A stretch of 64,000 bases of DNA from DASRDR01 sp035550795 (GCA_035550795.1 DASZOL010000093.1:12375-76374); one strand, 5' to 3'; counted from the first letter of the stretch, positions 36,706 through 45,903 are shown. Notes: generated by a model from the sequence alone, not told the origin. Numbers and translations: made by a program.

Positions 36706-37355
36706 TGATGGTTAGCCCACGTCCCTCGCCCGCCGCCGGGGCCAGGTGTGAATCCACGTGGCGTCGCAGAAGCCCCGGGGGTGGTCCGGGAGCCGGCCTC
36801 CTCGAGGATCAGCCGGCCGTGCTCTGCGGCGACCGACCGGCGCTCCGGCCGGACGGCCAGCTGCGGGTCCTCCGGCGGCACGGTGATCCCCGTGCGCGTC
36901 AGCGCGGGCATGCCCGATGGCGCCATGTTCCGTAATCTCGCCAGGCGGGGAAATCCTGTCAAGCAAGGGTGTCAATCCGTCGATGGCTCCGTCGGGCGTC
37001 ATCCACGCCCGACACCGCGATCCCTCTGCTTCTTCTCGGGTGGACTTCACGGCCTATCCGTTGCAAGCTGGCGGCGGCCGGCCAGCGGCGACGACAACGT
37101 GAAGGACATTTCCCGTGGCGGTGGACGGCGCGGCGCAACGGGCCGAAGCGATCCACGTCCTCGGCGACCAGGGGCGTGCGTCGGTCCGGGCAAGGCGGGC
37201 GCACGTGACCCGCGTCCATGGTCAGTCACCGCGGCCGCCGCCGGCAGCGGTCCTGGATGCCTCGCGCGGCGCCACCCCGCCTGGATTCATCCTGGGCCGC
37301 CCAGCGTGTCTCGGTCCGTGAGAACCCTCCCGAGGACATGGCGGGAGACGAACGC
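36706..37355. other. Divergent intergenic region with hairpin
   Basis: About 650 bases between the minus-strand ligase and the plus-strand GT2 gene, so promoters for both units should lie here. A perfect 9-base inverted repeat is at 36991-37013. Frames on both strands look like random GC-rich translation; no gene is supported. Confidence 0.5.
36991..37013. promoter_or_regulatory. Perfect inverted repeat in a divergent promoter region
   Basis: GTCGGGCGT, loop CATCC, ACGCCCGAC. The 9-base arms match perfectly. Position between divergent transcription units suggests an operator, and the lack of a T tract argues against a terminator. No dedicated regulator gene lies beside it. Confidence 0.4.
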
Positions 37356-38351
37356 ATGAAACTGGAGACTCCGGCCGGCCGCCCCCTTGTCAGCATCGTC
37401 ACGCCATTCTTCAACACGGCTCCGCATCTGGCCCAGTGCATCGAAAGCGTTCTCAACCAGACGTACCAGAACTGGGAGTACGTCCTCGCGGACAACTGCA
37501 GCACCGACGCCTCCACCGAAATCGCGATCTCCTACGCGACGCGGGATCCGCGGATTCGGCTCATCAGGGAGACCGAGTTTCTCGACCAGCTCAGCAACTA
37601 CAACCGGGCGCTAACCTACCTGAGCGCGGAGAGCCGCTACTGCAAGATGGTGCAGGCGGATGACTGGATCTTCCCCAATTGCCTCGAGGAGATGGTCCGG
37701 GCCGCGGAGTGGGCACCGGACGTGGCCGTGGTCGGATCGCTTTCGATGTACGAGGAGCGGGTCGGCCATGACGGACTCCCCTATGGCTGCCACCTCGTAC
37801 CCGGCATCGAGATGCTCCGCCGATTCCTCCTGGACCGCGTCACGGTGTTCGGCTCGCCCACCTGCGTCATGTTCAGGTCGAGCGACGTGTCCGCGCGATG
37901 CCCGTTCTTCGAGGTCGACGCTCCATTTGCAGACGCCGACGTGTGTTTTGATCTGCTGCAGACGGGGCAATTCGCATTCGTCCATCAGGTCCTCACGTTC
38001 AACCGGCGGCAGGCGGGTTCGACATGGGTACGACTGGCCCCTCATCAGCCAATGATGCTGCTCAACATCATGTTCACCTACCGCTATGGCCCATCGCTGT
38101 TTCCGCCGCGTGAGTTCGAGGATCTGGTCGAACGGGCCTTGGACAGCTACTATCACTTCCTGAGCCATGCGGTGACCGAGGGTCGCCCGCGAGAGTTCTG
38201 GGACTACCACGCCGCCGGGCTCGCGCGCGTCGGCCAGCGGATCGACAAGTGGCGCCTTCGACGATACGCCTTGCGGGCGCTTCTGGAGCCCGTGAAAGCG
38301 TACGTTCGCATGGCGCGCGCGATGACTCGCAGGACCGCGCGAGCCCAGTAA
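37356..38351 (+). CDS. Glycosyltransferase family 2, paralogue of the gene at 30589
   Basis: A 331-residue GT-A enzyme beginning MKLETPAGRPLVSIVTPFFN. Fold markers are SIVTPFFNTAPHL, YVLADNCSTDASTEIA and KMVQADDWIFPNCLEEM. The ATG at 37356 is preferred to one 18 bases earlier because GGGAGA lies 7 bases upstream of it. Several motifs match the minus-strand gene at 30589, so the pair arose by duplication and now bounds the formyl, methyl and acyl-transfer genes. The C-terminal tail is basic and helical. The PIG-L deacetylase gene downstream is convergent, not co-transcribed. Confidence 0.9.
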   Translation: MKLETPAGRPLVSIVTPFFNTAPHLAQCIESVLNQTYQNWEYVLADNCSTDASTEIAISYATRDPRIRLIRETEFLDQLSNYNRALTYLSAESRYCKMVQADDWIFPNCLEEMVRAAEWAPDVAVVGSLSMYEERVGHDGLPYGCHLVPGIEMLRRFLLDRVTVFGSPTCVMFRSSDVSARCPFFEVDAPFADADVCFDLLQTGQFAFVHQVLTFNRRQAGSTWVRLAPHQPMMLLNIMFTYRYGPSLFPPREFEDLVERALDSYYHFLSHAVTEGRPREFWDYHAAGLARVGQRIDKWRLRRYALRALLEPVKAYVRMARAMTRRTARAQ

Positions 38352-38585
38352 AGGCCCCACTACCCGCCGCACCCCAGCCCGTGCCCACCCGCCGGCCGGG
38401 CTCCGGGAGACGCCCGCCGGGAGTCACCCCGGCTCCTCGCATGGAGGCTCTGGGGCGAGCCGGCGACGGGACCGCAAGACGGCCGCCGTCACGCTCGGAC
38501 GTGCGCCGTGCCCTGCGTTCTCATGGCCAACACCCTGGGGAGCGCGGCACCCTGGACCTCGTCGATCCCCGGAGCGGCGCGTCCC

Positions 38586-39248
38586 TCACTGGCTGCAGGA
38601 CAGGAGAGCTTTCCGGCAATAGAAGCCCTCCGCATACCGGGTGGTGGCCCCGCTCTCCACGCCTCTTAGCCGCAGCATGGCCATGAACAGGTCCTCCGTG
38701 AACCAATGCCTTTCTGCCTGGGTGCGATACACACCGAGGATTGCCTCGATCTTGCGGCGACACAACGATTCGTCGAGGTCCACAAAGGCGTTCGGCGAGC
38801 CGAGGTCCCCGTCGTACTTGGGGATCTCGTACTCCAGGATGAGATGGCTTCGAAAGGTGCTCCACGTGAGCTCCGACAGCAGCCGGTGATCCTGATGCCC
38901 ATCGTTCCGGTAGTGGGTGAAGATCACGTCCGGTGCCACCTCTCGCTTGAGCTCCTCGAAGTCCTGCTTGATCTCGCGCGTCAGAGGCGGGAAAAACCCG
39001 TCGCGGAAGCTCTTCACCACGACGACCTTCGCCTTGGCCCGGGCGAGGAATATCTCCGCGCCCTCCCGGGCCTCCCGCTCCCGCTCCCCCTCGGCGCTGA
39101 AGACGACCCACGTCACCGCCAGCGGCCGCCCGCTGTCCGCGAGCTTGAGGAGCGTGCCGCCACACCCGATCTCCAGGTCGTCGGCGTGCGCTCCCAGGCA
39201 CAGAATCTCCAGCGGTCCCTCCCGGGGCTCCAGTCCAAGCCTCATCAT
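38586..39248 (-). CDS. PIG-L family deacetylase
   Basis: A 220-residue protein with the PIG-L/LmbE zinc site: AHADDLEIGCGG near the start (HxDD) and the distal His pair THYRNDGHQDHRLL. The family removes N-acetyl groups from amino sugars such as GlcNAc conjugates, in the cytoplasm. The remaining sequence (FSAEGEREREAREGAE, YDGDLGSPNAFVDLDE) is typical of the polysaccharide-cluster subgroup. It is the last gene of a seven-gene minus-strand operon for sugar-nucleotide modification, 30 bases after the nucleotidyltransferase. It could free an amine for the formyl or acyl transferases encoded further left. Confidence 0.9.
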   Translation of the reverse strand: MMRLGLEPREGPLEILCLGAHADDLEIGCGGTLLKLADSGRPLAVTWVVFSAEGEREREAREGAEIFLARAKAKVVVVKSFRDGFFPPLTREIKQDFEELKREVAPDVIFTHYRNDGHQDHRLLSELTWSTFRSHLILEYEIPKYDGDLGSPNAFVDLDESLCRRKIEAILGVYRTQAERHWFTEDLFMAMLRLRGVESGATTRYAEGFYCRKALLSCSQ

Positions 39249-39278
39249 CCTGCGTCCCGCCCCCGGCCTACCCCGCCG

Positions 39279-40157
39279 TCATCGACGGACGCTGCGACCG
39301 CGACGCCCCGCTGAGGCCCCGGGACCCCGCCGCGCCTCGCTTCCGTTTCGGGCACGCGTCTCCCCAGCGCCCGGCACCGGCTGTGCGTGCCGCCAGACCT
39401 CCCACGGGCTGATGCCCTGGGCGTTCAGGTCGTCCAGCCGCTGCTTGTCCTTGAACGTGTCCATACACGCCCAGAAGCCGTCGTGCTTGTACGCGGTCAG
39501 GGCGCCCTTCTCGATCAAGCGGGCGAACGGCTCGGCAACCAGGTCCTCGCCCTCGCCGATGTAGTCGAAGATGTCTCGCCTGAACGCGAAGAAGCCGCCG
39601 TTGATCCAGAGCTCGGCCTGGTCGACGTGACGGATATCCTTCACGACGCTGCCGTCCACGGTCACGATGTGGAAGCTCAGCGTCGGCCGCACACAGAGAA
39701 AGCTGGCGGTCGCGTCCCGCTGTAAGAAGTTGTCCAAGTATCGAGGCAATGGCAAGTCCGACAAGCCGTCCGTGTAGTTGGCCAGGAATACCTCGTCGCC
39801 CTCGAGGTATGGCTCCACCGTTCTCAGTCGCTGACCGATGTTCGCGTAGAGGCCGGTGTCGACGAAGGTGATGTTCCAGCGCTCGATGTCTCGGCTATAG
39901 AGCTTCAGCGCCCTGCCGCCCTTCGTGAGTACGAAATTGTTGGACAGGCACTCCTCGTAGTTCAAGAAGTACTGCTTGATCACGTCGCCGCGGTACCCGA
40001 GGCAGAGGATGAAGTCCGTGTGCCCGTAGTGCGCGTAGTACTTCATGACATGCCACAGGATCGGACGGTAGCCGATGTTCACCATCGGCTTCGGGATCGT
40101 CTCCGAGTACTCTCGGAGTCGCGTGCCCAAGCCTCCGCAGAAGAGCACAACCTTCAT
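39279..40157 (-). CDS. Glucose-1-phosphate cytidylyltransferase-like nucleotidyltransferase
   Basis: A 292-residue sugar-1-phosphate nucleotidyltransferase of the RfbF type. The pyrophosphorylase loop is FCGGLGTRLREYSETIPKPM, followed by HVMKYYAHYGHTDFILCLGY, the NYTDGLSDLPL segment and WINGGFFAF, all typical of RfbF/cytidylyltransferase proteins. The last 30 residues are Arg/Gly-rich and look like an added tail. It would activate a sugar-1-phosphate with CTP or a similar nucleotide to start the pathway. No CDP-glucose 4,6-dehydratase gene is in this operon, which is odd for the classical RfbF route. Coupled to the SDR gene upstream by a 24-base gap. Confidence 0.88.
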   Translation of the reverse strand: MKVVLFCGGLGTRLREYSETIPKPMVNIGYRPILWHVMKYYAHYGHTDFILCLGYRGDVIKQYFLNYEECLSNNFVLTKGGRALKLYSRDIERWNITFVDTGLYANIGQRLRTVEPYLEGDEVFLANYTDGLSDLPLPRYLDNFLQRDATASFLCVRPTLSFHIVTVDGSVVKDIRHVDQAELWINGGFFAFRRDIFDYIGEGEDLVAEPFARLIEKGALTAYKHDGFWACMDTFKDKQRLDDLNAQGISPWEVWRHAQPVPGAGETRARNGSEARRGPGASAGRRGRSVRR

Positions 40158-40181
40158 GTTATGAGCCCTCCCATCGCACCG

Positions 40182-40910
40182 TCAGGTCGCCCTGTTCATC
40201 GGCCTTATCCATAGGTCGGTCACCTCTGCGGTCCGTGGCAGACCCAGGGCATTGAGAACGACCGTCGCCACGTCCTCCGGCTGCAAGAGCTGCTCCGGAT
40301 GGTAGGCCCGTCCTTCGATTCGATGAATGTCGGCCTGCATCGGGGTGGCCGTGCGGCCCAGAAACACGCTCAGGACACGGACGCCGTCCGGATTGACCTC
40401 GTCCCGCAGGCTGTCCGCGATGGCCCTCAGCGCGTGCTTGGTCGCGGCATACTGGCCGACGCCCCCCCGAGCCACAAGACCCGCACTCGAGTTCATGAAC
40501 ACGATCTGACCGCAGCGTGCCTTCAGCATCGGTAGCAGGGCGCCGGTCAGCGCATGAGCGGCCCGGACGTTCACCCGATACTGCCAGTCCATCTGCTCGA
40601 CGGCGGCCATATCGAGGCGACCGAGCGAGATCGCTCCGGCGTTCTGAACCACGATGTCGACGGCGCCCCACTCGCGCTCGATCCGGGCCCTGAGTTCGTC
40701 GATCTCCGCGTCCACCGTGAGATCGGCCGGGTAGCAGACGCAACGGCCTGCCTTCGCGCCCGCGCGCTCGGCCACCGCCGCCAGGCGCTCCGCCTTGCGG
40801 CCCACCAGACACACCGTCGCTCCCTGCGCAGCCAGCCGCATGCTGATGGCCCCGCCGATCCCTCCCCCGGCCCCCGTCACCACTGCGACCTGGCCGGCGA
40901 ACTCGCTCAC
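40182..40910 (-). CDS. SDR-family oxidoreductase in the sugar operon
   Basis: A classical SDR of about 242 residues from the GTG at 40910 (an upstream GTG adding nine residues is possible). Cofactor motif TGAGGGIGGA, the VVQNAGAISLG strand and the catalytic YAATKHAL are present. Within this operon it probably reduces or oxidises a keto-sugar or a side chain, although SDR substrates are hard to predict. It lies 148 bases after the DUF4910 gene, the widest gap in the operon, so an internal promoter is possible. Confidence 0.88.
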   Translation of the reverse strand: MSEFAGQVAVVTGAGGGIGGAISMRLAAQGATVCLVGRKAERLAAVAERAGAKAGRCVCYPADLTVDAEIDELRARIEREWGAVDIVVQNAGAISLGRLDMAAVEQMDWQYRVNVRAAHALTGALLPMLKARCGQIVFMNSSAGLVARGGVGQYAATKHALRAIADSLRDEVNPDGVRVLSVFLGRTATPMQADIHRIEGRAYHPEQLLQPEDVATVVLNALGLPRTAEVTDLWIRPMNRAT

Positions 40911-41058
40911 GTGCCGGCCTCGCGGCCGGGGCGGCACGGCCGCGGCGCCCTTGCGGCCCGGCTCCTCCTCGCCTCGCGCCGCCGCGTCCCCGCGCGAGAT
41001 CGTGACCCCGCGGCCCCGGGCCCGGATCCTCGATCGCCTCCGCTCGCTGGCCCGACCA

Positions 41059-42372
41059 TCACGCCTCTTTCAGGAGACCGGCCGCGAGAAACGTCTCCGC
41101 GGCGGCTCTGACGGCGTCAAACGGTCGGCCCGACCGCTCCGCGATCTCCAGCAGGCTGTGCCCCCCGTCGGAGAGGTTCAGCACCCAGAGCCTCGCCAGC
41201 TCGTCAAGGTCCACCCTCGCCCTGCCCCCGACGTGGCGGTAAAGGCCCCGGGTGCTGAGCTGGGGCTCGCCCTTCGGATTCTGGCTGAGGTACCGTCGGT
41301 CGCCCTCCAGCACATCGACCACCGCCAGACAGGTCTGGAGCGAGTCCGCCAGCGTTTCGGGGCGGATCAGGTCAAGGTTGTCCGCCGACGTGTGATACTC
41401 GGGATACCGTCCAGGGGCCGTGCGCATGAGACAGCCCACCGGCAGATTGAAGCCCGGCGAGCAGAACTGCCGCTCGTCGTAGCCGTTCGGCGCGAACTCC
41501 TCGATCCGGTGCGGCACTCCCCGGTCTCGAAGGACCAGAGCAACCGCCCGGTCGATCTCAGCACTTCCTCGGCGGCTCTTCTTGTATGTGTATCCCCCCG
41601 GGTCCCCGATGCTGGCAAGCACCAGCCCGTGTTTGAGCCGCGCCACCTGAGGCTCGTTCCGCCACAGCCAGGTGAGGGAGCCGATCATTGCGGGCGCGAA
41701 CAGGAACCGGTAGGAGTATCGGAGCGAGACGCTACCGAGATGCGTGGCGAGGAAGGTCGCCACCGCCACCCCCGAGAGATTGTCGTTGCAGAGCGACGGG
41801 TGACACACGTGGCAGGAGACCAACACCTCGTCCGCGCTTGCACCCTTCAGGTAGTACTCTCCGTAGGTCAGATGGCCTGGCGCAAGGGACGAGTCGATGC
41901 ACACGTCGTATTCGCCGTCCTCGAGCGCGAGGAGCCGGCGATGGCTGACGCAGAACCCCCACGCCTCCCGGTAGTACGAGGTGAGATGCGGGATCCAGTC
42001 CGGATGCTCCGGTAGCGTGAACACGTGCTCCTTGAGCTCCGCCAGCGAGATCCGCTTCCGTACCGGGACGCTGTAACCGACCACGTGCAGGTTCGATTCG
42101 TGGAAATCGATCACTCGATCCCCCGCGGCGTTCTTCACGTAGGCGTCGCGGATGTTCCACTCCGGCGGCACGGTCCAGTCGAACACCCGGGTACCGCTCG
42201 GAACCTCATGCAGCGTGACGTCGATGTGAGGTTTGAGCCGCCGAAGGGTCTCCCGCACCCCGTCCCCCGTGATACTCCGGCAGAGGGGGTAGAGCTCCGC
42301 CACCAGGTCGTATGCCTGCCGCCCGACCCGATCGGCGTCGAGCCCCTCCCGGAGCGCCGCGATCTTCACCAC
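41059..42372 (-). CDS. DUF4910 peptidase-like protein
   Basis: A 437-residue protein of the DUF4910/aminopeptidase-like family found in polysaccharide clusters. The early segment YDLVAELYPLCRSITGDGVR is a signature, as are the metal-site stretches SCHVCHPSLCNDNLSGVAVA and YPEYHTSADNLDLI, which resemble M28 zinc peptidase ligands (His, Asp, His). A winged-helix-like C-terminal domain follows (RGLYRHVGG to the end). The role in glycan operons is not established; amide cleavage or formation on a sugar nucleotide has been suggested by context only. It sits between rfbC and an SDR. Confidence 0.88.
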   Translation of the reverse strand: MVKIAALREGLDADRVGRQAYDLVAELYPLCRSITGDGVRETLRRLKPHIDVTLHEVPSGTRVFDWTVPPEWNIRDAYVKNAAGDRVIDFHESNLHVVGYSVPVRKRISLAELKEHVFTLPEHPDWIPHLTSYYREAWGFCVSHRRLLALEDGEYDVCIDSSLAPGHLTYGEYYLKGASADEVLVSCHVCHPSLCNDNLSGVAVATFLATHLGSVSLRYSYRFLFAPAMIGSLTWLWRNEPQVARLKHGLVLASIGDPGGYTYKKSRRGSAEIDRAVALVLRDRGVPHRIEEFAPNGYDERQFCSPGFNLPVGCLMRTAPGRYPEYHTSADNLDLIRPETLADSLQTCLAVVDVLEGDRRYLSQNPKGEPQLSTRGLYRHVGGRARVDLDELARLWVLNLSDGGHSLLEIAERSGRPFDAVRAAAETFLAAGLLKEA

Positions 42373-42385
42373 GGAACGGGACTCA

Positions 42386-42916
42386 TCACGCCGTGAAGTC
42401 GGGGTACTCCTGGTCTCGCTTCAGGATGGTCCGCGCGGCGGGCGGCCACTCGATCCCGAAGGTCGGATCGTTCCACCGGACCCCGCGCGCGTGCTCGGGA
42501 GCGTAGACCTCCGACATCTGATAGAAGACCTCCGTCGCGTCCTCAAGAGTCTGGAACCCGTGCGCGCACCCACCGGGGATGTACAGCATGCGCCGGTTCT
42601 CCGCGCTCAGCACGAGGCCAATGTGTCGCCTGAAGGTCGCGGAATCCGGACGCACGTCCACGACGACATCGTGGATTGTCCCGCGCGTACACCGCACCAG
42701 CTTCGCCTCCTGGGCCGGCGGCGCCTGGTAGTGCAGGCCCCGTAGCGTCCCCTTCCGCGTGTTGAAGGACACATTGCACTGGGCAATCCGGGTATCCAGG
42801 CCGTGGGCGGCGCACTCACGCTCGCACCAGGTCCGCGCGAAGAATCCCCGGGCGTCCTCACGGCGCTCTGGATCGATGATGAAGACGCCCCGCAGGATCG
42901 TCTCGGTGAAGATCAC
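42386..42916 (-). CDS. rfbC: dTDP-4-dehydrorhamnose 3,5-epimerase-like protein
   Basis: A 176-residue cupin of the RfbC family, starting at the GTG at 42916 that overlaps the methyltransferase stop (GTGA). Motifs are the RGFFARTWCERE region, FNTRKGTLRGLHYQ with the catalytic His, and IPGGCAHGFQTLEDATEVFYQM. It epimerises a 4-keto-6-deoxy nucleotide sugar at C3 and/or C5. In an operon with a C-methyltransferase and an NAD-epimerase it probably acts on the same keto-sugar intermediate; the nucleotide could be CDP or dTDP. Confidence 0.92.
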   Translation of the reverse strand: MIFTETILRGVFIIDPERREDARGFFARTWCERECAAHGLDTRIAQCNVSFNTRKGTLRGLHYQAPPAQEAKLVRCTRGTIHDVVVDVRPDSATFRRHIGLVLSAENRRMLYIPGGCAHGFQTLEDATEVFYQMSEVYAPEHARGVRWNDPTFGIEWPPAARTILKRDQEYPDFTA

Positions 42917-44181
42917 GGATATACCTTGACATCCGGAATGGGCACGACGAACTGCCCGCCCCACGCGCGAATACCGGCCATTTGCTCCATGATCTCGACC
43001 TTGAGGTTCCACGGCAGGATGAGCAAGTAGTCGGGACGGGTCTCGGCGATCTTGTCCGGCCGGCAGATCGGGATGTGCGTCCCGGGCGTAAAGCGGCCCT
43101 GCTTGTACGGGTTCCGGTCCACCGTGTAGTCGAGGAAGTCGCCGCGGACCCCGCAGTAGTTCAGGAGGGTGTTCCCCTTCCCGGGCGCGCCGTAGCCCAC
43201 GATCGACTTCCCCCGGCGCTTGGCGACGATCAAGAACTCCAGGAGCCGCCGCTTCGTCTCCCGCACCTGCTCCGCGAACGACGAGTAGCGGTCCAGGCCC
43301 CGCAGGCCTCCCGCCTCCTCCCGGACGGCCAGCTCGCGTAGACGATCGGAGGTTGGTTGTGAGGCGTCCCCCTCGTGACGTGCGTAGATTCGCAGCGACC
43401 CCCCATGAGTGGGCACCTCGTCCACATCGAACAGCTCAAGCCCGTGCGCGCGGAAGACGTTACGGACGGTCAGCAGCGAGAAGTACGAGAAGTGCTCGTG
43501 GTAGATCGTGTCGAACTGGTTCTCCTCGATGAGCCGCAGCAGATGAGGGAACTCCAGGGTGATGGTGCCGTGCGGCTTCAGCAGGATCTTCATGCCTGAC
43601 ACGAAATCGTTGAGGTCCGGGACCTGCGCCAGGACGTTGTTGCCTATGACCAGGTCCGCCTGCTTGCCCTCGGTCACGAGCTCGCGCGCCGCCGCCTTCC
43701 CGAACAGCCGCACAGCCGTCGGGACACCGCGCTCGACCGCGACCGCCGCCACGTTCCCCGCCGGCTCGATCCCGAGTGCGGGGATGCCCTTGGCCACGAA
43801 GTACTGGAGCAGGTATCCGTCGTTGCTCCCAAGCTCCACTACCTGGGTCCCTTCGCCGAGTTCCAGGCGACGGGTGATCATCTCGGTGTATGCGCGGGCG
43901 TGGCGTAACCAGGAGTCGGAGTACGAGGAGAAGTAGGCGTACTCGCCGAAGATGCGCTCGGGGCTCACGTACTCCGATACCTGAACCAGGAAACAGCGCT
44001 CACACACGTAGGCGTGCAGCGGGTAGAAGGGCTCCATCCGATCCAGCTCTTCGACGGTCAGGTAGTTCTCGCACAGCGGTGACATCCCCAGGTCGACGAA
44101 CGTGTGACTCAAGCGCGAACTACAGAACCGGCAAGTCGGCGCCCGGTCGGTCGCGCCTCGCGCCGGCGATGGCGCCCTCAC
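42913..44181 (-). CDS. NDP-hexose C-methyltransferase
   Basis: A 422-residue methyltransferase with three parts: an N-terminal zinc-binding domain (CRFCSSRL and CERCFLVQ, four Cys), a SAM domain with VVELGSNDGYLLQYF, and a C-terminal domain with SIVGYGAPGKGNTLLNYCG. This is the architecture of sugar C-3-methyltransferases such as those of branched deoxysugars. It would use SAM to methylate a keto-sugar nucleotide. The GTG at 44181 is chosen because it overlaps the epimerase stop (GTGA); an upstream ATG would overlap by 28 bases. It points to a methyl-branched deoxysugar as the product. Confidence 0.9.
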   Translation of the reverse strand: MRAPSPARGATDRAPTCRFCSSRLSHTFVDLGMSPLCENYLTVEELDRMEPFYPLHAYVCERCFLVQVSEYVSPERIFGEYAYFSSYSDSWLRHARAYTEMITRRLELGEGTQVVELGSNDGYLLQYFVAKGIPALGIEPAGNVAAVAVERGVPTAVRLFGKAAARELVTEGKQADLVIGNNVLAQVPDLNDFVSGMKILLKPHGTITLEFPHLLRLIEENQFDTIYHEHFSYFSLLTVRNVFRAHGLELFDVDEVPTHGGSLRIYARHEGDASQPTSDRLRELAVREEAGGLRGLDRYSSFAEQVRETKRRLLEFLIVAKRRGKSIVGYGAPGKGNTLLNYCGVRGDFLDYTVDRNPYKQGRFTPGTHIPICRPDKIAETRPDYLLILPWNLKVEIMEQMAGIRAWGGQFVVPIPDVKVYP

Positions 44182-45218
44182 AGGGGCCGCCCGCCGTCGA
44201 CCCACCGCAGGGTGTCGTCAAGCCGGCGCGACTCGAGCAGACGCTTGATCCGCGCGAGACGCATGTACCGCTCGCCCTGGAAGTCGGCCAGCGTCACCCC
44301 CCCCTCCAGCAGGGCCGCATGGAGATCCTTGGCGCCACGAGAGGCATTCCAGTGCAGCGTGAAGGCCGGGAGCGTCCGCGCGAGCTTGCGGAAATCCACC
44401 CTGTAGCTGCGCGGATCCGGGCCGGCTCCAGCGGCGCGCTCGATCGTGCAGCCGGGCACCGTTGCCTGGACGATCTCGGCCAGTTCCAGTACCTGGTAGT
44501 TCTCGCCGTTGGCGCCCACGTTGAATGCCTGGTTGTGGATCGCGTCGCGCGGGGCGACAAGCACCGCCGCGACGGCTCGCGCGATGTCCTGGACGTGCAC
44601 GATCGGGCGCCACGGGGTCCCGTCGCTCATGATCCGGATCCGCCCGGTGGTGTGAGCCCAGCACACCAGATTGTTCAGTACCACGTCGGCGCGCAGTCGC
44701 GGTGACAGGCCGTAGGCCGTGGCGTTCCGCATGAACACCGGACTGAACCGGCCGTCGGCCAGATTCGCGAGGCCCTCCTCCGTCCGAACCTTTGAGACCG
44801 CATAGGCGGTCAGCGGTTTGAGTGGAGCTTCCTCCGTGACGACGTCCTCCCCAGCGGCCCCGTACATGCTGCAGGACGACGCGAAGACGAACCGTGCCAC
44901 CCCGGCGTCCCGCGCGATCCTGCCCAGTCGAACCGACGCGCGGTGATTGATATCGTCGGTCCATCCCGGATTGAGATCTCCCAGTGGATCGTTGCAAAGC
45001 GCCGCGAGGTGTACCACCGCGTCGAATCCCAAGAGGTCGGTGGGATGGACGTCGCGGATGTCCATGCGCATCGCCGGGACCGGGGGATCTTCCCGCCCCA
45101 GCGTGCAGTCCTCGAAAAAGAACGTGTCGAGCCCGACCACGTCGTGGCCGGCAGCCTGCAGCGCCGGAGCCAAGACGGACCCGATGTAGCCGTTGTGGCC
45201 TGTGACGAGCACGCGCAT
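44178..45218 (-). CDS. NAD-dependent epimerase/dehydratase
   Basis: A 346-residue extended SDR. The Rossmann motif VTGHNGYIGSVL is at the N-terminus, SSCSMYG and the catalytic AYAVSK (YxxxK) are intact, and HNQAFNVGANGENYQVLELA is typical of sugar-nucleotide epimerases. It is the first gene of the seven-gene operon and overlaps the C-methyltransferase start. In similar clusters such a protein acts as the final 4-ketoreductase or epimerase of a branched sugar. Specificity is not resolved. Confidence 0.9.
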   Translation of the reverse strand: MRVLVTGHNGYIGSVLAPALQAAGHDVVGLDTFFFEDCTLGREDPPVPAMRMDIRDVHPTDLLGFDAVVHLAALCNDPLGDLNPGWTDDINHRASVRLGRIARDAGVARFVFASSCSMYGAAGEDVVTEEAPLKPLTAYAVSKVRTEEGLANLADGRFSPVFMRNATAYGLSPRLRADVVLNNLVCWAHTTGRIRIMSDGTPWRPIVHVQDIARAVAAVLVAPRDAIHNQAFNVGANGENYQVLELAEIVQATVPGCTIERAAGAGPDPRSYRVDFRKLARTLPAFTLHWNASRGAKDLHAALLEGGVTLADFQGERYMRLARIKRLLESRRLDDTLRWVDGGRPL

Positions 45219-45766
45219 TGCCGTGTCTCTAGTTGAGAGGCGTGCCGATGACCCATCCCCCCTGGCGGCCTTGACGTGGCCGCAGGTTCACTCCCCCAAC
45301 GGAGGAGAGAGTTGCCGGATGGTATGGTTTCGCCGGTGGTCCGTCAAGCCCATTCACCAGTCCGCCTCGCGAAACGCGATGATGACATCTGCAGAGCAGC
45401 AGACGATCCCGAGATACCGGCATCGGCCTTCCACCAGTTGCCGCACACCAGAAGGCACTAGTCACGATCTTCTCGAAGCTCGTGACAATCGTCGTGGCAA
45501 GCGCCTTCGCCACATGGGCGTGGTGTAAGTGACTCGGTTGGTCACCCGACGCTGATCCAAGTGATTCATGACTCGTGGAACCTTTGCCACGGCCGCGAGA
45601 AACGCGCTCGCGAACCCGTCGTGAGGGCAAGGCATTTGGGGGGACGGGCCCGGACCGGGCTCGCGGCGAACAAGAAGTCCCTCCACCAAGGAGCGGGGAT
45701 CAGGAAGCCTACGGGGTACGTGAGTCGATCACGTCCACCGGAGACTCGACAGCTTCACGTGGCACG

Positions 45767-45817
45767 GGTGCCGTCATACCGGGCGTCGCGGCCGGCCATG
45801 GCCGGCGTGACGGTGCC
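45767..45817. repeat. Nested inverted repeat
   Basis: Outer arms GGTGCCGTCA (45767-45776) and TGACGGTGCC (45808-45817) are perfect complements and enclose a perfect 16-base palindrome GCCGGCCATGGCCGGC (45791-45806). The whole could form a cruciform or long RNA hairpin. No T tract follows on either strand. Confidence 0.7.
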
Positions 45818-45903
45818 AGCTACCTAGCAGCTCGGCGGCTGGAAGACGCAGAGGTACCCGCAGCCCAGGGAGCGTCAGCTCAGGGCTTTAGTGGAACGAC
45901 TCC

